From positions 3,789,001 to 3,853,000 of the forward strand of contig NZ_CP059322.2 of NCBI RefSeq assembly GCF_013694245.2: a DNA stretch of 64,000 nucleotides. The letters run 5' to 3'. Below, piece after piece: positions 42,986 through 52,400 of the stretch. Source of the DNA: Micromonospora ferruginea. Its GTDB lineage: Bacteria > Actinomycetota > Actinomycetes > Mycobacteriales > Micromonosporaceae. The position numbers and the translations under genes are program-made. The notes under the pieces are model-generated. The model searched no databases. It saw nothing but the letters and a program-made list of their open reading frames with translations, and was not told where the DNA came from. Numbering within the stretch: the stretch's first letter is position 1; every line of letters begins with the position of its first letter.

Positions 42986-43245
42986 GATTCGGCCCGGACG
43001 GCGAAGCGGACCAGGCTGACCGAGCCGACGAAGCCGAGCAGCGAGAGCACCACCAGCACCGGCAACGTGGTGGCGTGCCGGTTCAGCGCGGCCTCCGCAC
43101 CCACCGCGGCGAGCATCGCCGACAACAGCAGGTCGGCGCCGACGACCCGGTCGAGCAGGGACGGGCCGCGGTAGATCCGCAGCAGGGCGAGCAGCGCGGT
43201 GGCCGAGAGCAGCACGGTCAGCGCGACGGCGAGCAGGACGGTCAC
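42982..43245 (-). CDS. mrpF: Na+/H+ antiporter (Mrp) subunit F
   Basis: The 87-residue membrane protein has three helices, with the MrpF signature RIYRGPSLLDRVVGADLLLSA between helices 1 and 2. Its GTG start at 43245 overlaps the mrpE stop (GTGA), and its stop overlaps the mrpG start, so it is translationally coupled on both sides. It is a full-length member of the family. Confidence 0.93.
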   Translation of the reverse strand: MTVLLAVALTVLLSATALLALLRIYRGPSLLDRVVGADLLLSAMLAAVGAEAALNRHATTLPVLVVLSLLGFVGSVSLVRFAVRAES

Positions 43246-43868
43246 GGGTGGTTCCTCCGTTCGACGGGTTCGAGGTCGAGCCGGCGTACCTCGGTGGGAG
43301 AGCCGACGGCGCGGACGATGCGCCGCTCGACGGCGAGCACGCGGTCGCGGCTGCCGGTCAGGTCCTCGGGGCCGCGCACATCGAGCACGTGCACGTAGAG
43401 CACGCCCCGCGCCCGGTCGACGTCGAGGATCAGGGTGCCCGGCACCAGCGAGATCACCTCGGCGGTGAGCGCCAGGTTCAGGTCGGTGCGGACCCGCAGC
43501 GGCACCGCGATGATCCCGCCGCGCGGCCGGTAGCCGGGACGCAACGCCACGGCGGCGACGTGCACGCTGGCGCTGATCAACTCCGCCACGAACGTGCCGG
43601 CCAGCACCAGCAGCGGGCCCGGTCGCAGCCGGCCGCCGAAGGTGACCGAGGGCAGCGGGAAGAAGAACAGCACCGCCGCGCCGACCACCAGGCCGGTGAG
43701 CAGGTTGCCCCAGGACACGTCGCCCCAGAGCAGCAGCCAGGCGACGACCAGCCAGCCGAGCGCCACCGCCTGGTCGCGCCACCGCCCGCCCCGGCCCACC
43801 GCCGGCTGCCCGGCCCGGTCGGCCGCCGGCGGCTCCCCGCTGCCACCCGGGACCGGACCGGCGGTCAC
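43242..43868 (-). CDS. mrpE: Na+/H+ antiporter (Mrp) subunit E
   Basis: The 208-residue protein has an N-terminal Gly/Pro-rich cytoplasmic extension (about 40 residues), two membrane helices (ALGWLVVAWLLLWGDVSWGN; PLLVLAGTFVAELISASVHV) and a C-terminal domain with VPLRVRTDLNLALTAEVISL and VPGTLILDVDRARGVLYVHV, the MrpE signature. Its GTG start at 43868 overlaps the mrpD stop by 4 bp. Extended N-termini of this sort are common in actinobacterial MrpE. Confidence 0.92.
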   Translation of the reverse strand: MTAGPVPGGSGEPPAADRAGQPAVGRGGRWRDQAVALGWLVVAWLLLWGDVSWGNLLTGLVVGAAVLFFFPLPSVTFGGRLRPGPLLVLAGTFVAELISASVHVAAVALRPGYRPRGGIIAVPLRVRTDLNLALTAEVISLVPGTLILDVDRARGVLYVHVLDVRGPEDLTGSRDRVLAVERRIVRAVGSPTEVRRLDLEPVERRNHP

Positions 43869-45370
43869 GGCGCGTCCCGGGGCAGGACGGCCCGGACGTA
43901 CGGGGTGCGCTCGCGCAGGTCGGTGGCCGCGTCCGCGGTGACCTGGAACAGCGGGCCCGCGATCAGGGTGAGCAGCACGCCGAGCGCCACCAGCGCGGCG
44001 GTGGCGCCGACCATCAGGCCGGGCAGCCGGGCGTCCGGGCTGGTGGTGGCGAGTTTCGGGGCCCGCCAGAAGGCGATGTTCCACACCCGGGACGCGACGT
44101 AGAGGGTGAGCAGGCTGGTCACCGTGCCCGCGCCGACCAGCACGGCGGGCAGCGCCCCGCCGGCCGCCACCCCGGCCTGGAGCAGCCCGAGCTTGCCGAG
44201 GAAGCCGGAGAACGGGGGAATGCCGGCCAGGTTCATCGCCGGGACGAAGAAGAGCACGGCGATCACCGGGGTGACCCGGGCCAGCCCGCCGAGTTGGCGC
44301 AGGTCGGTGCTGCCGGCCCGCTCCTCGACCAGCCCGGCGACCAGGAAGAGCGTGGTCTGCACGGTGATGTGGTGCACCACGTAGAAGATCGACCCGGACA
44401 GGCCGGCGACGCTGCTCAACGCCACCCCGAAGATCATGTAGCCGATGTGGCTGACCAGCGTGAAGGAGAACAGCCGCTTCATGTCCGACTGGGCGACCGC
44501 GCCGAGGATGCCCACCACCATGGTCAGGCCGGCCACCACCATCAGCAGGCCGGACACCCGGTCGCCGGGGAAGAGCAGCGTCTCGGTGCGGATGATCGCG
44601 TACACGCCGACCTTGGTGAGCAGGCCGGCGAAGACCGCGGTGACCGGCGCGGGCGCGGTCGGGTAGCTGTCCGGCAACCAGGCCGACACCGGGAAGACCG
44701 CCGCCTTGATGCCGAACGCCAGCAGCAGCATGAGCTGCAGGGTCAGGCGTACGCCGGACGGCACCGCGTCCAGCCGACCGGCGAGCTGCGCCATGTTCAG
44801 CGTGCCGGTGGCCGCGTACACCAGCCCCACCGCGGACAGGAAGAGCAGCGACGACAGGATGCTGACCACCACGTACGTGGAGCCGGTGCGCAGCCGGGCC
44901 TCGGTGCCGCCCAGCGTGATCAGCACGAAGCTCGCGGCCAGCAGGATCTCGAAGCCGACGAAGAGGTTGAACAGGTCACCGGCGAGGAACGCGTTGGTCA
45001 CGCCGGCGGTCAGCACCAGGTAGGTGGGGTGGTAGATGCTGACCGGCGCGGTCTCGCCGCCCTCCGCCCGGCCCTGCCCGATCGAGTAGAGCAGCACGCA
45101 GAGCGTGACCGCCGAGGAGACCACCACCATCAGCGCCGCCAACTGGTCGGCCACCAGCACGATGCCGACCGGCGCCGGCCAGCCGCCCACCCGCACCACC
45201 ACCGGCCCGTGCCGGTACGCCTCGACCAGCAGCACCACCGCGACCAGCAGCACGCCGGCCAGGCAGAGCACGCTGATCGAACGCTGCAACCGGGGCCGGC
45301 CGGTCAGCATCAGGGTGAGCGCCGCGCCGAGCAGCGGCACCACCACCGGCAGCGGCACCAGCCCACTCAC
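43865..45370 (-). CDS. mrpD: Na+/H+ antiporter (Mrp) subunit D
   Basis: The 501-residue membrane protein is homologous to complex I NuoL/M/N-type subunits, with about 14 helices. Diagnostic residues include a Glu in VGFEILLAASFVLI, the Lys in AFGIKAAVFPVSAWLPDSYP, and TAPAPVTAVFAGLLTKVGVY. With MrpA it forms the proton-translocating pair. It lies 55 bp downstream of mrpC. The ATG at 45370 starts MSGLVPLPVVVPLLGAALTL, typical of the subunit. Confidence 0.94.
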   Translation of the reverse strand: MSGLVPLPVVVPLLGAALTLMLTGRPRLQRSISVLCLAGVLLVAVVLLVEAYRHGPVVVRVGGWPAPVGIVLVADQLAALMVVVSSAVTLCVLLYSIGQGRAEGGETAPVSIYHPTYLVLTAGVTNAFLAGDLFNLFVGFEILLAASFVLITLGGTEARLRTGSTYVVVSILSSLLFLSAVGLVYAATGTLNMAQLAGRLDAVPSGVRLTLQLMLLLAFGIKAAVFPVSAWLPDSYPTAPAPVTAVFAGLLTKVGVYAIIRTETLLFPGDRVSGLLMVVAGLTMVVGILGAVAQSDMKRLFSFTLVSHIGYMIFGVALSSVAGLSGSIFYVVHHITVQTTLFLVAGLVEERAGSTDLRQLGGLARVTPVIAVLFFVPAMNLAGIPPFSGFLGKLGLLQAGVAAGGALPAVLVGAGTVTSLLTLYVASRVWNIAFWRAPKLATTSPDARLPGLMVGATAALVALGVLLTLIAGPLFQVTADAATDLRERTPYVRAVLPRDAP

Positions 45371-45425
45371 GGCGCCGCCTTTCTTCGCGACCGCGGGGCT
45401 CGCAGAACCGGCTCACTCCGCGCGC

Positions 45426-45905
45426 TCATGAGGTCCCGTCCCGGCGCAGCCGGCGGCGGGCCGGTTCCGGGTCGACCTGTTCCCGGTCGTCGTCCGCGCC
45501 CTCCCCGCCCAGGTCCGCGGCGGCCACCTCGTCGCGCCCGGCCAGCCGGACGATCTGCCGGTCCTCCAGGTCGTCCTGCACCTCGTCGTCGCCGCTGGTG
45601 TACCAGCTCCGGTAGGCGACCGCGAGCAGGAACGCGGTCAGCCCGAACGTGATCACCACGGCGGTGAGCACCATCGCCTGCGGCAGCGCGTCGCTCATCT
45701 CGGCGGCCGGCGCGGTGCCGGCCAGCGGGGCCGCGCCGGACCGGCCGCCGAGCAGGATGAGCAGGTTGACCCCGTTGCCGAGCAGGATGACGCCGAGCAG
45801 GATCCGGGTCAGGCTGCGTTCCAGCAGCAGGGTGACCCCGGTGGCGACGAGCACCCCGACCGCCAGCACCAGCACCAACGTCGGCCCGGCCGCGCCCCTG
45901 GTCAT
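45426..45905 (-). CDS. mrpC: Na+/H+ antiporter (Mrp) subunit C
   Basis: The 159-residue protein is NuoK-like with three helices (about residues 8-28, 34-52, 75-97) and the signature ILLGVILLGNGVNLLILLGG plus DALPQAMVLTAVVITFGLTA. The last 55 residues are charged and cytoplasmic, longer than in Bacillus MrpC. The ATG at 45905 overlaps the mrpA stop by 4 bp. Confidence 0.93.
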   Translation of the reverse strand: MTRGAAGPTLVLVLAVGVLVATGVTLLLERSLTRILLGVILLGNGVNLLILLGGRSGAAPLAGTAPAAEMSDALPQAMVLTAVVITFGLTAFLLAVAYRSWYTSGDDEVQDDLEDRQIVRLAGRDEVAAADLGGEGADDDREQVDPEPARRRLRRDGTS

Positions 45906-48733
45906 GAGCGCGGTCCCTCGCGCTGGACGGTGAGTCCCCGGCCCGGCTCGCCGGCGGCCTCGACGTGCCGGTCCACCTCGGCGCCCAGGCTGCGCAGGAT
46001 GTCCAGCACCAGCCCGACCACCACCAGGTAGACGCCGACGTCGAAGAAGATCGAGGTGACCAGGTAGGCGTGGCCGACCAGCGGCAGCCACAGGTCCACC
46101 TTGACGCTCTGCAGCACCTCCCCGGTGAGCAGCAGGCCGAGCACGCCGCTGCCGACCGAGACGGCCAGGCCCGCGCCGAGCACCGTGCCGGCGCCGACCG
46201 GGGCGGCCTCGGCCAGCTCGTACCGGCCGCCGGCCAGGTAACGCAGGGTCAGCGCGAGGCCGGCGACCAGCCCGCCGGAGAAGCCGCCGCCCGGGGCGTT
46301 GTGGCCGGAGAAGAGCAGGAACAGCGAGAAGAGCAGCACGGTGTGGAAGATCAGCCGGGTGACCACCTCGAACACGATCGAGCGGCGCCGCTCGCCCAGC
46401 GTCTGCCCGCCGAGCAGCCAGACCGTCCGACCGGCGCGCGGCATCGACGGGCGGGGGCGACGCGGGCGTGGGCCGGTGCGGGACCGCTCGAAGATCAGGC
46501 TGGCCACCCCGGTCGCGGTCACCACCAGCACCGAGATCTCGCCCATGGTGTCCCAGGCGCGGATGTCGACGAGGGTCACGTTGACCACGTTGCGGCCGTA
46601 CCCCTGGGCGACCGCCAGGTCGGGGAAGGCCGCAGAGATCGACGGCGCCCGGCGGGCCCCGGCCGCGGCCAGCGCCAGGCCGGCCATCACCAGCCCGGCG
46701 GCGACCCCGATGCCCCGGCGCACCCACCGGCTGCGGCGCAGCGGCCGGGCCGAGAAGCGTTCCGGCAGTCGCCGCAGCACCAGCACGAACACCGCGATGG
46801 TGGCGGTCTCCACCAGGAACTGGGTGAGCGCCAGGTCCGGCGCGCCGTAGAGGATGAACATCATCGCCGTGCCGTAGCCGGTGACGCCGACCAGCAGCAT
46901 GGCGGTGAGCCGGCGGCGGGCGCCGACCGCGAGCACCGCCGCGACCGCGATCACCACGCAGACCACCAGTTGGGTCGGGTTGTCCCAGGGCGCCAGCTCC
47001 ACCCGCCACGGCGCGGTGGCCAGCATCGCCCCGCCCGGCACCAGCACCAGGGCCAGCAGCACGGCGCCGAGATACTGCGGCAGCGAGCCGCGCTGGGTGA
47101 CGCTGGTGACCTCGATGGCGAGCCGGTCGAAGCCGTGGATCGTCCGCTCGTACCCCTGGCTGCCGGAGACCGGCGAGCGCAGCCGGGCCAGCGCCGGGGC
47201 GAGCGGGCCGCGCGCCAGGTGCAGCGCCACGCCGCCGGCCAGCACCAGGGCGGAGAGGCCGAGCGCCGTGGTCGGCCCGTGCCAGAGCGCCAGGTGCTCG
47301 TCGACCGGGCCGAACAGCTCCGCGTACGGTTCGAGCAGGCCGCTCAGCCACCCGGCGGCCGGACCGGCGGCGAACCCGGCCACGGCGAGCAGCGCCGGGG
47401 GTACGAGCATCGCGGCGGGCGGCCGGCGCACCTCGGTGTCGGCGACGCCGGGCCGGGTGCCGAACGCGCCCCACAGGAAGCGGATGCTGTAGGCGACGGT
47501 CAGCGCGCTGCCGGCGACCAGCGCCGCCAGCACCCACGGGTCCTCGGTGAACGCGGCGAGCACCGCCTCCTTGGCCACGAACCCGAGCAGTGGCGGCACC
47601 CCGGCCATCGACGCCGCCGCCAGCGTGGCGACCGTGGCCAGTGCCGGCGCGGCCCGGCCCACCCCGGACAGGTCTCGCAGGTCCCGGCTGCCCGCCTCGT
47701 GGTCGAGGATGCCGACGACCAGGAACAGCGCCGACTTGAACAACGCGTGCGCGGCGAGCATGGCGGCGCCGGCCAGGGCGGCGTGCGGGGTGCCCGCGCC
47801 GAGCACCACCGCCAGCAGGCCGAGTTGGCTGACCGTCCCGTACGCCAGCAGCAGCTTGAGGTCGCACTGCCGCAACGCCGCCCAGCCGCCGGCGACCAGC
47901 GTGACCAGCCCGGCGACCACGGTGACCGGCCGCCACGGTCCGGCCGCGGCGAGCGTCGGCCCGAGCAGCCCGATCAGGAAGACGCCGGCCTTCACCATCG
48001 CGGCGGCGTGCAGGTACGCGCTCACCGGCGTCGGCGCCGCCATCGCCACCGGCAGCCAGGCGTTGAACGGGAACACCGCGGACTTCGCCAGCGCGCCGGC
48101 CAGGACGAGCAGCACCGCGGTGGTCAGCCAGCCGCCGCCGGGCAGCGGTGCGGCGGCCACCGCCGACCAGCGGTAGCTCCCCGCGTGCTGGCCGAGCAGC
48201 AGGAACCCGACGAGCATCGCCAGCCCGCCCAGCGTGGTGACGGTGAGCGCCTGCGCGGCGGCCCACCGGCTGGCCCGACGCTCGGTGCTGTGCCCGATCA
48301 GCAGGTAGGAGAAGACGGTGGTCAGTTCCCAGAAGACGTAGAGCAGCAGCAGGTCGTCGGAGACGACGAGGCCGAGCATCGCGCCGGCGAAGGCCACCAG
48401 CACGGCGGCGAACCGGCCGAGGCCGACCGAGCCGGGCGGGAAGTAGCGGGCGGAGTAGACCAGCACCAGCGCGCCGACGCCGCCGACCAGCAGCATCATC
48501 AGCCAGGACAGCGTGCCGACCCGCAGCGCGACGTCGAACCGGAGCTGGGGGATCCAGGTGTACGTCTCGACGACCGCCCCGCCGTCGCGTACCGCGCCGG
48601 TGTGCGCCACCGCCCAGCCGGCCGCGGCGGCCGGGACGAGCGCGAGCGCCAGGCAGGCGCGCGGTCCCCACCTGCGGACCAGCAGCGGCGCGACCAGCGC
48701 CGCCACCAGGTGCAGGATCAGCAGGACGAGCAC
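45902..48733 (-). CDS. mrpA: Na+/H+ antiporter (Mrp) subunit A with fused MrpB-type C-terminus
   Basis: The 943-residue membrane protein combines a NuoL-like antiporter domain (about residues 1-500; YSARYFPPGSVGLGRFAAVL, VFWELTTVFSYLLIGHSTER, KSAVFPFNAWLPVAMAAPTP with the key Lys) with a DUF4040/MrpA C-terminal region and an MrpB-like domain (LFSGHNAPGGGFSGGLVAGL, about residues 790-900). No separate mrpB is present, so the fusion supplies it. GTG 48733 (GGGAG 5 bp upstream) is my choice; GTG 48739 and a frame to 48781 are alternatives. It overlaps the end of the preceding gene. The complex exchanges cytoplasmic Na+ for protons. Confidence 0.93.
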   Translation of the reverse strand: MLVLLILHLVAALVAPLLVRRWGPRACLALALVPAAAAGWAVAHTGAVRDGGAVVETYTWIPQLRFDVALRVGTLSWLMMLLVGGVGALVLVYSARYFPPGSVGLGRFAAVLVAFAGAMLGLVVSDDLLLLYVFWELTTVFSYLLIGHSTERRASRWAAAQALTVTTLGGLAMLVGFLLLGQHAGSYRWSAVAAAPLPGGGWLTTAVLLVLAGALAKSAVFPFNAWLPVAMAAPTPVSAYLHAAAMVKAGVFLIGLLGPTLAAAGPWRPVTVVAGLVTLVAGGWAALRQCDLKLLLAYGTVSQLGLLAVVLGAGTPHAALAGAAMLAAHALFKSALFLVVGILDHEAGSRDLRDLSGVGRAAPALATVATLAAASMAGVPPLLGFVAKEAVLAAFTEDPWVLAALVAGSALTVAYSIRFLWGAFGTRPGVADTEVRRPPAAMLVPPALLAVAGFAAGPAAGWLSGLLEPYAELFGPVDEHLALWHGPTTALGLSALVLAGGVALHLARGPLAPALARLRSPVSGSQGYERTIHGFDRLAIEVTSVTQRGSLPQYLGAVLLALVLVPGGAMLATAPWRVELAPWDNPTQLVVCVVIAVAAVLAVGARRRLTAMLLVGVTGYGTAMMFILYGAPDLALTQFLVETATIAVFVLVLRRLPERFSARPLRRSRWVRRGIGVAAGLVMAGLALAAAGARRAPSISAAFPDLAVAQGYGRNVVNVTLVDIRAWDTMGEISVLVVTATGVASLIFERSRTGPRPRRPRPSMPRAGRTVWLLGGQTLGERRRSIVFEVVTRLIFHTVLLFSLFLLFSGHNAPGGGFSGGLVAGLALTLRYLAGGRYELAEAAPVGAGTVLGAGLAVSVGSGVLGLLLTGEVLQSVKVDLWLPLVGHAYLVTSIFFDVGVYLVVVGLVLDILRSLGAEVDRHVEAAGEPGRGLTVQREGPRS

Positions 48734-49314
48734 GCGCACTCCCGGTCGAGGTGACAGCGCGGCGGCGCACGCTGGGGGCACGACCGATCACACGCCACTT
48801 CCCACCCGCCCGCGCCGTTTTCCCCGAAACCCACCCACCTGTCCCGGTCCGGCCTCGGCCGCACCCACCTGGTCGAGCAAGGAGTTCGCGTCAGCGCATG
48901 AGCCGACCGCCGACGCCAACTCCTTGATCGACGCCTAGGGGAAGGGGCAGGCCGGGGGCCGGTCAGTGCAGGGGGCGGGAGCGCGGTGGGGGTCGCGGTC
49001 GGGTGGGTGGCGGCGAGCTGGCGGGTGGTGCGGTCGACCACGCGCTGCGCGTCGGCCAGGGAGCGGACCGGCAGGCGGGCGTCCCGGCTGCCGCGACGCA
49101 GGACGAAGTAGTGCACCGCGGCCCGGACCAGCGCCCGGTCGGCGGCGCTGGAGCGCGCGGTGGCGACCACCAGCTCGCGCAGGCGCCGGGCCAGTTCCTC
49201 GGCGAGTTCGAGCTCGGTGCCGTGCAGCCCGGTGCGGAGCGAGGCGAGCCGGCTGTCGACCTTGCGGATGAGCACGTCGGTGCCGGGCCTGAAGCCTCGC
49301 TCCTCAACGGTCAT
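48718..49314 (-). CDS. Hypothetical protein upstream of the Mrp operon, C-terminus extended through a repeat
   Basis: I recognise no family. The 198-residue product starts MTVEERGFRPGTDVLIRKVD and residues 1-105 form a charged, helical domain (ELAEELARRLRELVVATARS) with normal coding bias. Residues after about 115 are low complexity (Pro, Arg, Ser, then Cys) and run through an inverted repeat into the start of mrpA, overlapping it by 16 bp. The N-terminal part is clearly real: CTGGAGGCATGG precedes the ATG. The tail looks like readthrough created by a repeat insertion that removed the original stop. It would be co-transcribed with mrpA; its function is unknown. Confidence 0.6.
   Translation of the reverse strand: MTVEERGFRPGTDVLIRKVDSRLASLRTGLHGTELELAEELARRLRELVVATARSSAADRALVRAAVHYFVLRRGSRDARLPVRSLADAQRVVDRTTRQLAATHPTATPTALPPPALTGPRPAPSPRRRSRSWRRRSAHALTRTPCSTRWVRPRPDRDRWVGFGENGAGGWEVACDRSCPQRAPPRCHLDRECACSSC
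48873..48931. repeat. GATCAAGGAGTT-type inverted repeat, copy 2
   Basis: TCGAGCAAGGAGTTCGCGTC (48873-48892) pairs with GACGCCAACTCCTTGATCGA (48912-48931) at 18 of 20 positions, around a 19-base loop. The CAAGGAGTT core is shared with copy 1 (28781-28885); a C-G pair replaces a T-A pair of copy 1. Confidence 0.75.
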
Positions 49315-49478
49315 CCATGCCTCCAGCCGCGCCGCGTTGCGAGTGAAGTTACTTTATGTTGCACGTCACAAGCAAGCAGTTAAGTAGGACTTAACGGACC
49401 AAAGCGTCTATTCGCCGTTTCATTTGCCGCCGCCGGACAGAACACCCCGCCGACGGGCCGGATGTCACACCGGCGCGG

Positions 49479-49484
49479 CAGGAT
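49479..49484 (+). promoter_or_regulatory. Candidate -10 of a leaderless promoter for the lhr-type gene
   Basis: CAGGAT is followed by 6 bases (GGTGGC) and then the GTG start. No ribosome site is visible, and the same layout occurs before two other genes. Confidence 0.4.
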
Positions 49485-49490
49485 GGTGGC

Positions 49491-52400
49491 GTGGCGGACG
49501 AGGTGGCCCCGGCGGGCGGGGTGCTGGCGGAGTTCGGCGCGGCGACCCGGGCGTGGTTCACCGCGGCGTTCGCCGCGCCCACGCCGGCCCAGGAGGGCGC
49601 CTGGCGCTCCGTCGCGGCCGGGCGCAACGCCCTGGTGGTCGCCCCGACCGGCTCCGGCAAGACCCTGGCGGCGTTCCTCTGGTCGCTCGACCGGCTCGGC
49701 AAGGAGCCGCCACCGGCCGATCCCCGGCGGCGCTGCCGGGTGCTCTACGTCAGCCCGCTCAAGGCCCTCGCCGTCGACGTGGAGCGCAACCTGCGCACCC
49801 CGCTCATCGGCATCCGCCAGGCCGCCACCCGGCTCGACGTCGCCCCGCCCGACATCACGGTCGGCATGCGCACCGGCGACACCCCGGCCGACGAGCGGCG
49901 GGCCTTCGCCCGCACCCCGCCGGACGTCCTCATCACCACGCCCGAGTCGCTGTTCCTGCTGCTCACCTCCGCCGCCCGCGACTCGCTGCGCGGGGTGGAC
50001 ACGGTGATCGTCGACGAGGTGCACGCGGTCGCCGGCACCAAGCGCGGCGCCCACCTGGCGCTCTCCCTGGAACGACTCGACGCGCTGCTCGACCGCCCCG
50101 CGCAGCGGATCGGGCTCTCCGCCACGGTGCGGCCGATCGACGTCTGCGCCCGCTTCCTCGGTGGCGCCCACCCGGTCGACGTGGTGCAACCGCCGGCCGA
50201 CAAGACCATCGAGGTCAGCGTCCAGGTCCCGGTGGAGGACATGACCCGCCTCGACGAGCAGGAGCAGCCGGAGGACGAGCTGGGCGGGCTCGGCCCGCGC
50301 CGGCCGTCGATCTGGCCGGCGGTCGAGGAACGGGTGCTCGGGTTGATCCGCGCGCATCGGTCCACCATCGTCTTCACCAACTCCCGGCGCGGCGCCGAGC
50401 GGCTCTGTGCCCGCCTCAACGAGCTGGCCGCCGAGGAGGCGGAGGCGGCGACCGCAGCGGAGGCCGCCCGCATGGCCCGGGGCGGGGAGCCGGTGCGCGT
50501 ATCCGATCTCCTACCCGACCGCGACGGCCCGCCGGCCGGCGACGGCGGCCCGGGTCCGACGGACCTGGGCGGGCGGCGCGGCGCGGACGCGTTCGGCGGG
50601 CCGGTCGGGCCGGTGCGCGCGCCCCGGCAGCCGGCCGAGGTGATGGCCCAGTCCGGCGCGGCGGCCGGCGCGCCGACGGTGATCGCCCGGGCGCACCACG
50701 GCAGCGTCTCCCGGGAGGAGCGCAAACACATCGAGGAGGCGCTCAAGTCCGGCCAGTTGCCCGCCGTGGTCGCCACCTCCAGCCTGGAGCTGGGCATCGA
50801 CATGGGCGCGGTCGACCTGGTGGTGCAGATCGAGGCGCCGCCGAGCGTCGCGGCCGGGCTGCAACGGGTGGGCCGGGCCGGGCACCAGGTGGGCGCGGTC
50901 TCCCGGGGCGTGGTGTTCCCCAAGCACCGCGGCGACCTGCTCTCCTGCACCGTGGTCGCCGAGCGGATGGGCGACGGCGCGATCGAGGAGCTGCACTATC
51001 CACGCAACCCGCTCGACGTGCTGGCGCAGCAGATCGTCGCCATGGTGGCGCTGGAGCCGTGGCAGCTCGGCGACCTGGCCGTGCTGGTCCGCCGGGCGGC
51101 GCCCTTCGCCGAGCTGCCCGACTCGGCGCTGCACGCGGTGCTCGACATGCTCTCCGGCCGCTACCCGTCGACCGCGTTCGCCGAGCTGCGCCCCCGGCTG
51201 GTCTGGGACCGCGCGACCGACGTGCTGACCGGCCGGCCCGGCGCCCAACGGCTCGCCGTGACCAGCGGCGGCACCATTCCCGACCGGGGCCTGTTCGGGG
51301 TCTTCCTGGCCGGGGCCGAGCGGGCGGCCCGGGTCGGCGAGCTGGACGAGGAGATGGTCTACGAGTCCCGCGTCGGCGACGTGTTCCTGCTCGGCTCGTC
51401 GTCCTGGCGGATCGAGGAGATCACCCCCGACCGGGTGCTGGTCTCCCCCGCGCCCGGCCAGGCCGCCCGGATGCCGTTCTGGAAGGGCGACCAGCTCGGC
51501 CGCCCGGTCGAGCTGGGCCGGGCGATCGGCGCCCGGGTCCGCGCGCTGCTGCGCCAGTCCGACGACGACGCGGTGGCGGCGCTGCGGGCCGGTGGGCTGG
51601 ACGACTGGGCCGCCGGCAACCTGATGACCTACCTGCGCGAGCAGAAGGCGGCCACCCGCTCGCTGCCCGACGACCGGACGGTGGTGGTCGAGCGGTTCCG
51701 CGACGAGCTGGGCGACTGGCGGCTCGCCGTGCACTCGGTGCTCGGCGCCCGGGTCAACGGGCCGTGGGCGCTGGCCATCGGTCGCCGGCTGGCCGAGCGC
51801 TACGGCGTGGACGCCCAGGTGATGCCCTCCGACGACGGCATCGTGGTCCGGCTGCCGGACACCGCCGAGGAGCCGCCCGGCGCCGACGTGGTGGTGTTCG
51901 AGCCGGACGAGATCGCCCAACTGGTCGAGGAGTCGGTCGGCACGTCGGCGTTGTTCGCCTCCCGGTTCCGCGAGTGCGCGGCCCGGTCGCTGCTGCTGCC
52001 CCGCCGCGACCCGCGCCGGCGGCAGCCGCTGTGGCAGCAGCGCCAGCGCGCCGCGCAACTGCTCGACGTGGCCCGCGAGTACGCCGACTTCCCGGTCACC
52101 CTGGAGGCCGCACGGGAGTGCCTGCAGGACGTCTTCGACCAGCCGGCGCTGGCCGAGCTGATGCGTGACCTGGGCGCCCGCAAGGTCCGCCTGGTCGAGG
52201 TGGAGTCCGAGCGCCCGTCGCCGTTCGCCCGGTCGCTGCTGTTCGGCTACGTCGGCGCGTTCCTCTACGAGGGCGACGCGCCGCTGGCCGAGCGGCGGGC
52301 CGCCGCGCTGGCGCTCGACTCCGGGCTGCTCGGCGAGCTGCTCGGCCGGGTCGACCTGCGGGAGCTGCTCGACCCGGCGGTGCTCGCCGAGACCGAACGC

